64,000 bases of DNA from Cedecea sp000277545 (GTDB lineage: Bacteria > Pseudomonadota > Gammaproteobacteria > Enterobacterales > Enterobacteriaceae): assembly GCA_050847315.1 (NCBI GenBank), contig CP193791.1. One strand, written 5' to 3'. Position 1 is the first letter of the stretch. The number at the start of each line of letters is the position of its first letter. The notes under the pieces were generated by a model. It saw only the letters and a list, made by a program, of their open reading frames with translations. It was not told the origin of the DNA and searched no databases. The translations under genes were made by a program, and so were the position numbers. Positions 23,974 to 33,281 of the stretch are shown piece by piece.

Positions 23974-25422
23974 CTACTCGTGGTGATCGTGGACCTGCTG
24001 AGCCACTTCATGCACGCGCTTGCGAGCGCCAAACCAGCCCAGCGTCAGCAGAATCGCCAGCACCGGAATAGAAGCAATCGTGAACGTCCCGTTCGGGTAA
24101 TCCATCGCCATCAAGACCAGCACGCCAAGCAGGAACAGCAGCGTCAGCCAGGAAGTAAACGGCGCGCCCGGCAGCTTGAAGCTCACGTCGTCCGCTTTCC
24201 CTTCTTTAATCGCCTTGCGCAGGCGAATCTGGCACAGCACGATAAACGCCCAGGAGGTGATGATGCCCAGAGACGCCATATTCAGCACGATCTCAAACAC
24301 CTGCGAAGGCACCAGATAGTTGAGGAACACGCCAAGCACGTACACGCCGCTGGTGACCAGAATCCCGGCATACGGCACCTGATTCTTGCTCATTTTCGAC
24401 ATGAACTGTGGCGCGGAACCGCCCATCGACATCGAACGCAGAATACGCCCGGTGCAGTACAGGCCGGAGTTCAGGCTGGAGAGCGCGGCGGTTAACACCA
24501 CGATATTCATCACGTCGCCGATGTAAGGCACGCCGAGCTTCGAGAAGAAGGTCACGAACGGGCTTTGTCCCGCCTGATAGGCGTTCCACGGCAGCAGCAG
24601 AACCAGCAGCACCACGGAGCCAACATAGAACAGGCCGATACGCCAGATAACGCTGTTAATGGCCTTCGGCACCATGGTTTTCGGGTCTTTACATTCCCCA
24701 GCGGCGGTACCCACTAATTCGATAGAGGCGAAGGCGAACACTACGCCCTGAATCAGTACCAGCGCAGGCAGCAGACCGTGGGGGAAGAGACCGCCGTTAT
24801 CGGTTATCAGATGGAACCCGGTGCTGTTACCGTCAATCGGTTTCCCGGTGCCGAGGAAAATGGTGCCGACGATCAGGAAGGCGACGATAGCCAACACTTT
24901 GACCAGCGCAAACCAGAACTCCATCTCGGCGAACCATTTCACGCCAATCATGTTCATCGCCGCAACCACGGCGAGCGCGCCGAGGGCGAAGACCCACTGC
25001 GGCACATCGCCGAACGCGCCCCAGTAATGCATGTAGAGCGCCACGGCGGTGATGTCCACGATACCGGTCATCGCCCAGTTGACGAAATACATCCAGCCGC
25101 AAACGTAGGCGGCTTTTTCACCGAGGAATTCACGGGTGTAGGAGACGAAACTGCCGCTGGACGGGCGATGGATAACCAGCTCGCCCAAAGCGCGGAGGAT
25201 GAAGAAAGAGAAAATGCCGCAAACCAGATAAATTAACGCCAGCGCGGGCCCTGCTGCCTGCAGGCGCGCACCAGCGCCGAGGAACAGGCCGGTACCGATG
25301 GCACCGCCGATAGCAATCATCTGCACGTGGCGATTGCCCATCGCCTGGTGATACCCCGAATCCTGAGAATTCAACCAGCGCCGTTTGGCGGCGCGGTGTT
25401 CCGCTTCAGTCTTTGTTTTCAT
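23974..25422 (-). CDS. ansP: L-asparagine permease
   Basis: A 482-residue APC-superfamily permease of 12 membrane segments that matches E. coli AnsP closely (AAKRRWLN; MGNRHVQMIAIGGAIGTGLFLGAGARLQAAGPAL; SFVSYTREFLGEKAAYVCGWMYFVNWAMTGIVDITAVALYMHYWGAFGDVPQW). It would import asparagine by proton symport. It ends earlier than E. coli AnsP, lacking part of the acidic tail. AGGAA precedes the ATG. In E. coli the order is yncD, yncE, ansP; here the fasciclin module stands in place of yncE. Confidence 0.93.
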   Translation of the reverse strand: MKTKTEAEHRAAKRRWLNSQDSGYHQAMGNRHVQMIAIGGAIGTGLFLGAGARLQAAGPALALIYLVCGIFSFFILRALGELVIHRPSSGSFVSYTREFLGEKAAYVCGWMYFVNWAMTGIVDITAVALYMHYWGAFGDVPQWVFALGALAVVAAMNMIGVKWFAEMEFWFALVKVLAIVAFLIVGTIFLGTGKPIDGNSTGFHLITDNGGLFPHGLLPALVLIQGVVFAFASIELVGTAAGECKDPKTMVPKAINSVIWRIGLFYVGSVVLLVLLLPWNAYQAGQSPFVTFFSKLGVPYIGDVMNIVVLTAALSSLNSGLYCTGRILRSMSMGGSAPQFMSKMSKNQVPYAGILVTSGVYVLGVFLNYLVPSQVFEIVLNMASLGIITSWAFIVLCQIRLRKAIKEGKADDVSFKLPGAPFTSWLTLLFLLGVLVLMAMDYPNGTFTIASIPVLAILLTLGWFGARKRVHEVAQQVHDHHE

Positions 25423-25632
25423 TGAGATTCCTGTCTGCCTTTGAGTTAAAAAGCGCCGTCCTTTTCCGCCCGTTAATTCTGGCTGCGGAGGCCGTGAAAA
25501 AGAGGGCGAGGAATCCTGGCAGAAAATTGAATGAGAAGCAAAATTACAAACTTGTCATTTTAGTGGCGGCGTTCTGTTGGTGTGACGGGCGTAACATTCC
25601 TGCTATACCGGGACTCAGAGAAGCGCTGCATC

Positions 25633-26760
25633 ATGAACATAAAATGGTCAAAAAAAGGGCTGGCGATGGCCTGCGTGCTGGCAGGGGTGGCAGGACTTTG
25701 GCTGTACTCCCAGGCTTCATCGCCGGCAACGCAAAAGAAAACGGCGCTGCCGAAAGTTAGCCTGATAGCCGCGGCCAGCCAAACGCTGCCGCTAACGTTC
25801 TCCACCCAGGGGCATCTCGTGTCGCTCAATGAGGTGGATATTCGCGCGCAAATCACCAGCCCGGTAAGCCAGGTTGCCTTCCACGAAGGGGATTTTGTTA
25901 AGCAAGGGCAGCTGTTGTTTGTGCTGGATGATGCCGAAGAGCAGGCCGCGCTGGGTCACGCCCAGGCCCAGTTGGGGGTCATTAAAGCCGAGCTGGATAA
26001 AGCCGCTCGCGACCTCAGCCGTGGCCAGCCGCTGCTGAAAACTCACTACATTTCGTCTTCAGACTGGGATGCGCTGGTCAGCGCGCAACAGCAGGCGGCG
26101 GCGCAGTACAAGTCCGCCCAGGATGATATACACACCGCCCAGGCGCAGCTCGCCTATACCCGCATTTACGCGCCTGTTAGCGGCAAAACAGGCGCATTGA
26201 ACGTGCATATCGGCAGCCTTGCGCAGCCGGGCAGCACGCTACCGATGGTCAGTATTAATCAGTTTGACCCGATTGGCGCAGAATTTACCCTGCCGGAGCA
26301 GGATCTCAACGCGGTGGTCGCCGCGCAGCATCAGGGGCCGGTGGAGGTGCAAGTGACCGACGCCAGCGGAAAACCGGTGACCGGCACGCTCAGTTTCATT
26401 GATAACACCGTCAGCCAGGACAGCGGCACGGTGAACTTTAAAGCCCGCTTTGCGAACGGTGAAAACCAGCTCTGGCCGGGGGCCTATCAGAACATTACGG
26501 TCAGCGCGGGCAGCACGCCGAATGTCGTTGTTTTACCGCCTCAGGCCGTGCAGGACGGCCCCGACGGGCATTTTGTCTACGTTATCGACGCCCAAATGCA
26601 CGCCACAACGCAACCGGTCACATTGTTGCGCATCCAGCAGCAAATGGCGGTGGTGAGCGGCATTCAGCCCGGCATGAAAGTGGTGCTGGAAGGGGCCAAC
26701 GCCCTGCGTCCGGGAATGGCCGTGAAGGTGGTTAACGCGCCAGCGGGGTCTGCATCATGA
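25633..26760 (+). CDS. RND efflux periplasmic adaptor (MFP)
   Basis: A 375-residue adaptor. A single N-terminal membrane anchor or signal (GLAMACVLAGVAGLWLYS) precedes a lipoyl half-motif (SPVSQVAFHEGDFVKQGQLLFVLDD), a coiled-coil hairpin (about 100-155) and the second half-motif (YTRIYAPVSGKTGALNVHIGSLAQPG), then beta-barrel and membrane-proximal domains. Such adaptors link an RND pump to an outer-membrane channel. ATG at 25633 is chosen over an upstream frame start because the anchor begins there. Stop overlaps the pump start by 4 bases. Confidence 0.9.
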   Translation: MNIKWSKKGLAMACVLAGVAGLWLYSQASSPATQKKTALPKVSLIAAASQTLPLTFSTQGHLVSLNEVDIRAQITSPVSQVAFHEGDFVKQGQLLFVLDDAEEQAALGHAQAQLGVIKAELDKAARDLSRGQPLLKTHYISSSDWDALVSAQQQAAAQYKSAQDDIHTAQAQLAYTRIYAPVSGKTGALNVHIGSLAQPGSTLPMVSINQFDPIGAEFTLPEQDLNAVVAAQHQGPVEVQVTDASGKPVTGTLSFIDNTVSQDSGTVNFKARFANGENQLWPGAYQNITVSAGSTPNVVVLPPQAVQDGPDGHFVYVIDAQMHATTQPVTLLRIQQQMAVVSGIQPGMKVVLEGANALRPGMAVKVVNAPAGSAS

Positions 26761-29700
26761 CATTTGCCGAACAATGCCTGAAACGGCCAATTGCCGTGAT
26801 GCTGCTTTGGCTGGCGGTGATGGTCGCCGGCGCGGTGTGCTGGTTTAAACTGCCCATTGCCGCGCTGCCCAACTACGACACGCCGACGATTCAGGTCAGC
26901 GCTTCGCTTTCCGGAGCCAGCCCTGAAACCATGGCTTCGTCGGTGGCGACGCCGCTGGAGAAAAAGCTGTCGACCATTCCCGGCGTGGTGAACATGACCT
27001 CCAACAGCCTCGAGGGCGCCACGACTATCGTCATTGAGTTCGATCCGTCCCGGGATATTGATTCGGCGGCGGTGGACGTGCAGTCCGCGCTGTACCAGGC
27101 GTTAAAGCAGCTGCCGTCGCAGATGACCACGCCGCCGTCATTCCGCAAAATTAACCCGGCGGATGCGCCGATCATTCAAATTGGCATCGATTCCCCTTCG
27201 ATGGCGCTGTCTGACCTGAACCGCTTCTCGGATGACCTGATCTCACCGGCGCTTTCCACCCTGAACGGCGTGGCGCAGGTGACGGTGCTGGGGCAGAAAC
27301 GCTATGCCGTGCGCGTGGAGGTCAACCCGGACAAGCTGGCGGCGACAAATCTGACGCTGGAAGATGTACATACCGCGCTCGCGGCCGCCAACGACAACTC
27401 ACCGATAGGCGAACTGGACGGTAAACGCCAGATGGTGATGCTGCAAACCAGCGGCGATTTGCGCAACGCTGCAGACTTCGCCAAAGTCATTGTCGCCACG
27501 CGAAACGGCCAGCCGGTCAGGCTATCAGATGTGGCCACCGTGCAGGACAGCATTGAAAATACGCTGAGCTACAGCGCTGTGAACGGTAACCGCGCGATTG
27601 TACTCAGCGTGCAGCGTCAGCCCGGCGCGAACATTGTTTCCACCATCGATGCCATTCGCCAACTGATGCCTAAACTGCAGGCGCAGATGCCGTCGTCGGT
27701 GAGCGTGAAGTTTCTGAACGACCGTTCGCTGTCGATCCGTGCGGCGATTCATGACGTGACGTTAACTCTGCTGTTGACTATCGCCCTTGTGGTGATGGTG
27801 ATCCTGATGTTCCTGCGCCATATTCGGGCGACGATCATTCCTGCGCTCAGCCTGCCCATTTCTCTGCTCGGCGCCTTCGGCCTGATGTACGCCTTTGGCC
27901 TGAGCCTGGACAATATCTCGCTGATGGGGTTGACCATTGCCGTAGGCCTGGTGGTGGACGACGCGATTGTGGTGCTGGAGAACATCATGCGCTACATGGA
28001 AGAAGGGGAAACGCCGTATCGCGCCGCGCTGAAAGGGGTGAAAGAGGTAGCGTTCACTGTTATCTCCATTTCGCTTTCCCTGGTCGCGGTGTTTATTCCG
28101 ATCTTCTTTATGCCGGGGACGATTGGCTTGCTGTTCCACGAGTTTGCCTATGTGGTGTCGCTGACGATTCTGGTTTCGGCTGCGGCATCGTTGACCATTA
28201 TTCCTTTGCTGGTCCCTAAACTTATCCGCGAGCACACGCCGGAAGACAAACCTGAACCGCGCTGGAGCCAGGTCTTTGAGCGTGGGTTCGAAGCGCTGCG
28301 CCGCCAGTACGGGAACGGGCTGGAATGGGCCGTGTCTCATCGCGTGATTATGATCGGCGTCGCGCTCAGCACGATTGCGCTGACCATCGGCCTGTACTGG
28401 TTTTCACCGAAAGGCTTCTTCCCGCAGGAAGATATCGGGCAGATCACCGCCAGCATTGATGCGCCGCAGGATATGTCCTATCTCGGTCGGCTGGGCGTGG
28501 CGCAGCAGCTGGGTAAAACGCTGATGAAAGATCCGAGCGTCAGCGACGTACTGACCCGCGTTGACCACGACACCACGCAGCTAAGCCTGACGCTAAAAGA
28601 TCAAGGCCAGCGCCCGCCGTTGGACGCGGTACTGAAACAATTGCGTTCGGAAACCGGCTATTTGCCGGGCATTAAAGTTTACTTTAGCCCGGTGCAAAAC
28701 CTGCGCGTGGGCGGCCGCAGTGCGAAAAGCAGCTACCAGTACACTCTGCAGGCGGTCAGCAGCGGCGATACCAGCCTCAACGACTGGGCCAACCGGCTGA
28801 TGGCAGAAATGCAAAAAAGCGGGGTGTTTGTCGGCCTGAATACCGACGCCCAGCTCAACGGGCTACAGGCGCAGTTGGTCATCGACAGAAACAAAGCTTC
28901 GCTGATGGGCGTGGATATTCAGCAGATTCGCGACACGCTGTATGACGCCTTCGGGACTTACCAGGTGTCGACAATTTATGCCCCGGAAGACAGCTATGAA
29001 GTGATCATGGAAGTGCAGGAGCCGTTCCGACAGGACGAAAGTGATTTGTCGAAAATCTATGTCCGGTCATCAAGTGGGGCGCTACTGCCCATCACCACCT
29101 TTACAACGATTTCGCGCACCCAGGGCGTGACGGCGGTCAACCACCAGGGGCAGTTGCCGGCGATTACGCTTTCGTTCGACCTTGCGCCGGGGAAATCGCT
29201 GTCGGATGCGACGGCGGCCATTGCCCAGGCCCAGCAGGCGATTCATCTGCCGTCTTCGGTGTTTGGCACCTACGCCGGGCAGGCGGCGCTGTTTCAGCAG
29301 TCCCAGAGCAGCCAGATCTGGCTGATTGTGCTGGCGCTGGCGGTGATTTACGTGATTCTCGGCGTGCTGTATGAAAGCTGGATCCACCCGCTGACCATTC
29401 TGCTTGGTCTGCCGTCGGCGGCAGTGGGCGCGCTGCTCGCGCTCAGGCTGTTTAATCTCGATCTTACGTTTATCGCGATGATTGGTATTCTGCTGCTGAT
29501 AGGTATTGTCAAAAAGAACGCTATCATGATGATAGATTTCGCGTTAGTGGCGCAGCGTGAACACGGCATGACGCCGCATGATGCGATTATGCAGGCCTGC
29601 TTGCAGCGGTTCCGCCCGATTATGATGACCACGCTTTGCGCCATCATGGGGGCGATCCCCATTGCGCTTGGCCTGGGGGCCGGGGCCGAGCTGCGCCAGC

Positions 29701-29813
29701 CGATGGGCGTGGCGATTGTCGGGGGGCTGCTGTTCTCGCAGCTGATCACCTTGTTTATTACGCCGGTTCTGTTCCTGCTGTTTGACGGCAACCCACAAGG
29801 AACGAAGGAGTGA
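26757..29813 (+). CDS. RND multidrug efflux pump (HAE-1/MdtC-like)
   Basis: A 1018-residue inner-membrane pump with 12 membrane segments and two large periplasmic loops. The N-terminal CLKRPIAVMLLWLAVMVAG, GVAQVTVLGQKRYAVRV and the TM4 proton-relay motif GLVVDDAIVVLENI (about residues 396-409) are those of HAE-1 pumps, closest in style to MdtB/MdtC and MuxB/MuxC, as are the PNYDTPTIQVSASLSGASPETM start of the porter domain and RFRPIMMTTLCAIMGAIPIALGLGAGAELRQPMG near the end. Substrates unknown. It is cotranscribed with an adaptor and a two-component system but no outer-membrane channel of its own; the one at 35222 or TolC may serve. Confidence 0.93.
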   Translation: MTFAEQCLKRPIAVMLLWLAVMVAGAVCWFKLPIAALPNYDTPTIQVSASLSGASPETMASSVATPLEKKLSTIPGVVNMTSNSLEGATTIVIEFDPSRDIDSAAVDVQSALYQALKQLPSQMTTPPSFRKINPADAPIIQIGIDSPSMALSDLNRFSDDLISPALSTLNGVAQVTVLGQKRYAVRVEVNPDKLAATNLTLEDVHTALAAANDNSPIGELDGKRQMVMLQTSGDLRNAADFAKVIVATRNGQPVRLSDVATVQDSIENTLSYSAVNGNRAIVLSVQRQPGANIVSTIDAIRQLMPKLQAQMPSSVSVKFLNDRSLSIRAAIHDVTLTLLLTIALVVMVILMFLRHIRATIIPALSLPISLLGAFGLMYAFGLSLDNISLMGLTIAVGLVVDDAIVVLENIMRYMEEGETPYRAALKGVKEVAFTVISISLSLVAVFIPIFFMPGTIGLLFHEFAYVVSLTILVSAAASLTIIPLLVPKLIREHTPEDKPEPRWSQVFERGFEALRRQYGNGLEWAVSHRVIMIGVALSTIALTIGLYWFSPKGFFPQEDIGQITASIDAPQDMSYLGRLGVAQQLGKTLMKDPSVSDVLTRVDHDTTQLSLTLKDQGQRPPLDAVLKQLRSETGYLPGIKVYFSPVQNLRVGGRSAKSSYQYTLQAVSSGDTSLNDWANRLMAEMQKSGVFVGLNTDAQLNGLQAQLVIDRNKASLMGVDIQQIRDTLYDAFGTYQVSTIYAPEDSYEVIMEVQEPFRQDESDLSKIYVRSSSGALLPITTFTTISRTQGVTAVNHQGQLPAITLSFDLAPGKSLSDATAAIAQAQQAIHLPSSVFGTYAGQAALFQQSQSSQIWLIVLALAVIYVILGVLYESWIHPLTILLGLPSAAVGALLALRLFNLDLTFIAMIGILLLIGIVKKNAIMMIDFALVAQREHGMTPHDAIMQACLQRFRPIMMTTLCAIMGAIPIALGLGAGAELRQPMGVAIVGGLLFSQLITLFITPVLFLLFDGNPQGTKE

Positions 29814-29815
29814 CG

Positions 29816-30502
29816 ATGAAAATTCTGCTGGTGGAAGATCAGAAAATGGCCTCGGAGTACATTGCCAAAGGGCTGCGCGAGAACGACTTCGTGGTCGACG
29901 TCGCCGGGAACGGTATCGACGGCCTGCATTATCTCCTGACCACTGACTATGACCTGGCGATCCTCGACGTGATGCTGCCCGGTATTGACGGCTGGAAGAT
30001 CATTGAAATGGCGCGGCAGGCCGGAAAACAGACGCCCATCATGTTTCTGACCGCGCGGGATGATGTGGAGGACAGAGTCCATGGCCTCGAACTCGGCGCG
30101 GAAGATTATCTGATCAAGCCCTTTTCCTTTAGCGAGCTGTTGGCGCGTGCGCGGGTGATTCTGCGCCGCTCCGCGCCACCCACCGCCATTCTTGAAGAAA
30201 ATCTGCTGCAGGTGGGCGATCTGAAGCTCGATTTTCTGCGGCACAAAGTGTCCCGCGCCGGGGTGCGAATAGAGCTGACGCAAAAAGAATTTTTGCTGCT
30301 AAGCCTGCTGATGCGCCGCTCGGGTGAAGTGCTCTCCCGCACGGTGATTGCCGAGCAGGTGTGGGACATGAATTTTGATCCGGAAACGAACGTCATAGAC
30401 GTCGCCATCCGCCGTTTGCGCAACAAAATTGATGACGGTTTTGAGGATAAATTACTCCACACCCTGCGCGGCGCGGGGTACGTGCTGGAATTACGCGGAT
30501 GA
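29816..30502 (+). CDS. OmpR/PhoB family response regulator
   Basis: A 228-residue regulator: receiver domain (1-115; phosphoacceptor Asp51 in LAILDVMLPG, Lys in LIKPFSFSELLAR) and a winged helix (about 130-225; TQKEFLLLSLLMRRSGEVLSRTVIAEQVWDMNF, IRRLRNKID, LRGAGYVLE). Style is that of CusR/CopR heavy-metal regulators. ATG at 29816 follows GGAG; a GTG 6 bases upstream is less likely. It sits 2 bases after the pump stop and overlaps the kinase start, so the pump operon carries its own controller. Confidence 0.92.
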   Translation: MKILLVEDQKMASEYIAKGLRENDFVVDVAGNGIDGLHYLLTTDYDLAILDVMLPGIDGWKIIEMARQAGKQTPIMFLTARDDVEDRVHGLELGAEDYLIKPFSFSELLARARVILRRSAPPTAILEENLLQVGDLKLDFLRHKVSRAGVRIELTQKEFLLLSLLMRRSGEVLSRTVIAEQVWDMNFDPETNVIDVAIRRLRNKIDDGFEDKLLHTLRGAGYVLELRG

Positions 30503-31902
30503 TAAAACTGTCGCATTTGTCGATCACGGCGCGCCTGACGCTCTACTTCTCCGTCACGATGGCCATCGTGCTTTACAGCGTGTCCGGCGTGCTTTATTCG
30601 ACCATGCGCCAGCAGCTCAACCATAAAGATGAGCTGGAGCTGCAAAGTTCTATCCAGTTCCAGCAGGAAATTGCCACGGCGATTGGCGAGCGCCAGGACA
30701 ACGGAGAAGAGTGGCAAACCGAGCTGCTGGAGTCCGTGGTGCGGCAGGAGCGCCTGTCGCTGCGCATCTTCAGCCCGGAAGGTAAGGTGTACGCGCAATC
30801 CAACAATATGGTTATCCCGGAGCAGGACTTTCCGCTGCCGGGCCCCGGGTTTAGCTACCGGGAATGGCATTATCGCGCAGAGAATATCCGGCAAAAATAC
30901 TTAATTACCTCCACGCTGTTCACCCTCAAAAATAACCAGAAATGGCTGGTGCAGGCGGCGCTCAACGTCTCCGGCAACAACGAAATTATCAACACCTATT
31001 ACAAGCGAATGCAGTTTTTCGCCGCGTTGGCGATTCTGCTGTTTGCCGCCTTTGGCTGGTGGCTTGCCCGAAGGGGATTAGCGCCGCTGCGCACGATCAC
31101 CACTGAAATTGAGAAAATTCACGCCAACGATCTGCATACCCGGATCCTGGATCAGCGCTGGCCGCCGGAGCTGAACGCGCTGGCGGCGTCGTTTGACCGC
31201 ATGATGATGCGCCTTGAAGCCTCGTTCCATCAGCTAAATCGCTTTTCCTCGGACATTGCCCACGAGCTGCGCGGGCCGATAAATAACCTGATCTCGGCCG
31301 CCAGCGTCATTCAGACCAAAGATCGCAGCGCCGAAGAGTATCAGGACACGCTGGCGGCAATCATTGAAGAGGGCGAACGTCTGTCGCGCATGATCTCCTC
31401 TATGCTGTTCCTTGCCAGGGCGGACAACAGCCGCGAAGTGCTGAATGCCGAATGGCTCAGCAGCGCCCATGAATTCGAAAAACTGATTGGTTTCTACGAC
31501 ATTCTGGCAGAAGAAAAAGAGATCACCCTCGAAAGCCGGGGAGACGTTTCATTCTATGCTGACCCGCAGCTTATCCAGCGCGCGCTTTCCAATCTGCTCT
31601 CTAATGCGCTGCGCCACACGCCAGAAAAGGGACATATCACGCTCAGCGCAAAAATTGCCGATGAACGGGTGGTATTGAGCGTGAGTGATAATGGCGAAGG
31701 CATCAAACCCGAACATCTGCCGCTGATTTTTGATCGCTTTTTCCGGGGAGAAGCCTCCCGCAGCGCCACGGAAAACACCGGACTGGGGCTGGCGATTGTG
31801 AAAACCATTGCGGAACTGCATGGCGGCAAAATCAGCGTGGTCAGTGAGCCTGGGCGCGGCAGCACGTTTACGCTGTCATTGCCGCTGCACGACAAAGCCT
31901 GA
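30499..31902 (+). CDS. heavy-metal-type sensor histidine kinase
   Basis: A 467-residue membrane kinase. Membrane segments at about 12-32 and 170-190 enclose a periplasmic sensor of about 135 residues; a HAMP domain follows, then the phosphoacceptor box SSDIAHELRGPINNL (His255) and the ATPase domain with NLLSNALRHTP (N box), DNGEGIKPEHLPLIFDRFFRGEASRS and GLGLAIVKTIAELHGG. The CusS/CopS-like layout suggests a metal or envelope signal. Overlaps the regulator gene by 4 bases. Confidence 0.92.
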   Translation: MIKLSHLSITARLTLYFSVTMAIVLYSVSGVLYSTMRQQLNHKDELELQSSIQFQQEIATAIGERQDNGEEWQTELLESVVRQERLSLRIFSPEGKVYAQSNNMVIPEQDFPLPGPGFSYREWHYRAENIRQKYLITSTLFTLKNNQKWLVQAALNVSGNNEIINTYYKRMQFFAALAILLFAAFGWWLARRGLAPLRTITTEIEKIHANDLHTRILDQRWPPELNALAASFDRMMMRLEASFHQLNRFSSDIAHELRGPINNLISAASVIQTKDRSAEEYQDTLAAIIEEGERLSRMISSMLFLARADNSREVLNAEWLSSAHEFEKLIGFYDILAEEKEITLESRGDVSFYADPQLIQRALSNLLSNALRHTPEKGHITLSAKIADERVVLSVSDNGEGIKPEHLPLIFDRFFRGEASRSATENTGLGLAIVKTIAELHGGKISVVSEPGRGSTFTLSLPLHDKA

Positions 31903-32093
31903 GTACCGCAGAATAATCTCTTCTGGCAGGAACAATATTACGCGGCATGAGTCTCAGTGACTTAACAGGTAGCCTTTTGTGCCGACCTGACTAAAATCCA
32001 AACAGATGAAACGTGTTTAGCTCCAGTAGAGACTGGGGCGTTCACTATGAGTTTCTGGGATCATCGCTTTTATTGTTATGGAAAACCTGCCCA

Positions 32094-33281
32094 ATGCTAT
32101 TGAAACACTTTTCTCGCCGTGCCATTGCCGTGGCCGTGGCGCTGATAATTGCCCTCACCATCGCTCTGTTCTTCTTCCTCAGAAGCCCCGATACGCCTGA
32201 TTATGTCACGGCTCCCGTACGCAAAGGCGATATCGAAAACTCTGTCCTGGCAACCGGGCGAATCGATGCTATCGAACGCGTTAACGTCGGGGCACAGGTT
32301 TCAGGCCAGGTCAAGTCGCTCAAAGTGAAGCTGGGCGACCATGTCACCAAAGGGCAGTCCATTGCCGACATTGATGATGTGCCCCAGCGTAACGACCTGC
32401 GTAACGCCGAAGCCGCACTCAATGTGGTCAAAGCCGAACTGCAGGCTAAGCAAGCGCTCCTGAAACAGTCTGAATTGCGGTTCAAACGCCAGCGGCAAAT
32501 GCTGAGCGAGGACGCCAGTTCGCGCGAGGATTTTGAGTCTGCGGAGGCTACGCTCGCCACTACACGGGCGGAATTACTCTCACTGAATGCCAGGCTTGTC
32601 CAGGCGCAAATCGAAGTAGATAAGAAAACCGTCGATCTGGGTTATACCCGAGTCGTTGCGCCAATGGACGGCGTAGTTATTGCCGTGGTCACGCAGCAGG
32701 GGCAGACGGTGAACTCCAGCCAGAGTGCGCCGACGATTATCAAGCTGGCTCGTCTCGATGTGATGACCATCAAAGCACAGATCTCTGAGGCCGATATCAC
32801 CCGTATTTCTCCGGGACAAAAGGCCCGTTTCACGATTTTCTCTGAGCCGGACAAGCACTATGACGCGACGCTGCGCACCGTTGAACTGGCGCCAGAGTCG
32901 GTAATGAAAGATGACTCTCTTGCCGGGAGCAGTTCGGCATCAGGGTCTGGCACCTCAAATGCTTCCGTTTACTATAACGCGCTGCTCGACGTGCCTAACC
33001 CAGACAATCGCCTGCGTATCGCGATGACGGCACAGGTCACGCTGCTGGCCGGTGAAGCCAAAGATGCGCTGCTGGTCCCGATTCAGGCCGTGCGTAAAGC
33101 TGAAGGGAATAAGCAGGAGGTGCAGGTGCTGCTGGCTGACGGCAGGCTGGAAGCCCGAGAAGTGAAAACCGGGATCACCAACAGCGTCGATATTCAGATC
33201 CTCGAAGGGCTAAAAGTCGGGGAAAATGTCGTGCTGTCACAGCCGGGTGAGAAAGCGCCTGGGGAAGGGTTTGTGCTGTGA
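32094..33281 (+). CDS. macA: MacA-like periplasmic adaptor
   Basis: A 395-residue adaptor for a MacB-type ABC exporter. After an N-terminal anchor (FSRRAIAVAVALIIALTIALFFFL) come the lipoyl motif (VNVGAQVSGQVKSLKVKLGDHVTKGQSIADID), a long coiled coil (about 100-165) and GYTRVVAPMDGVVIAVVTQQGQTVNSSQSAPTIIKLARLD, which is characteristic of MacA. ATG at 32094 is taken because homology begins there; an earlier in-frame ATG at 32013 would add 27 unrelated residues. The 191-base interval after the kinase gene shows no gene or clear terminator, so read-through from the RND operon is possible. GTGA overlap with macB. Confidence 0.88.
   Translation: MLLKHFSRRAIAVAVALIIALTIALFFFLRSPDTPDYVTAPVRKGDIENSVLATGRIDAIERVNVGAQVSGQVKSLKVKLGDHVTKGQSIADIDDVPQRNDLRNAEAALNVVKAELQAKQALLKQSELRFKRQRQMLSEDASSREDFESAEATLATTRAELLSLNARLVQAQIEVDKKTVDLGYTRVVAPMDGVVIAVVTQQGQTVNSSQSAPTIIKLARLDVMTIKAQISEADITRISPGQKARFTIFSEPDKHYDATLRTVELAPESVMKDDSLAGSSSASGSGTSNASVYYNALLDVPNPDNRLRIAMTAQVTLLAGEAKDALLVPIQAVRKAEGNKQEVQVLLADGRLEAREVKTGITNSVDIQILEGLKVGENVVLSQPGEKAPGEGFVL

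Noticed and set aside
23974..23985. Possible frameshift shortening the AnsP C-terminus compared with E. coli
   Set aside because: The frame ends cleanly after HDHHE and conservation holds to the last membrane segment; tail length is variable in the family.
29348..30283. A 311-codon frame antisense to the end of the RND pump and the response regulator
   Set aside because: Spans two firmly assigned genes on the other strand and shows no family motifs.
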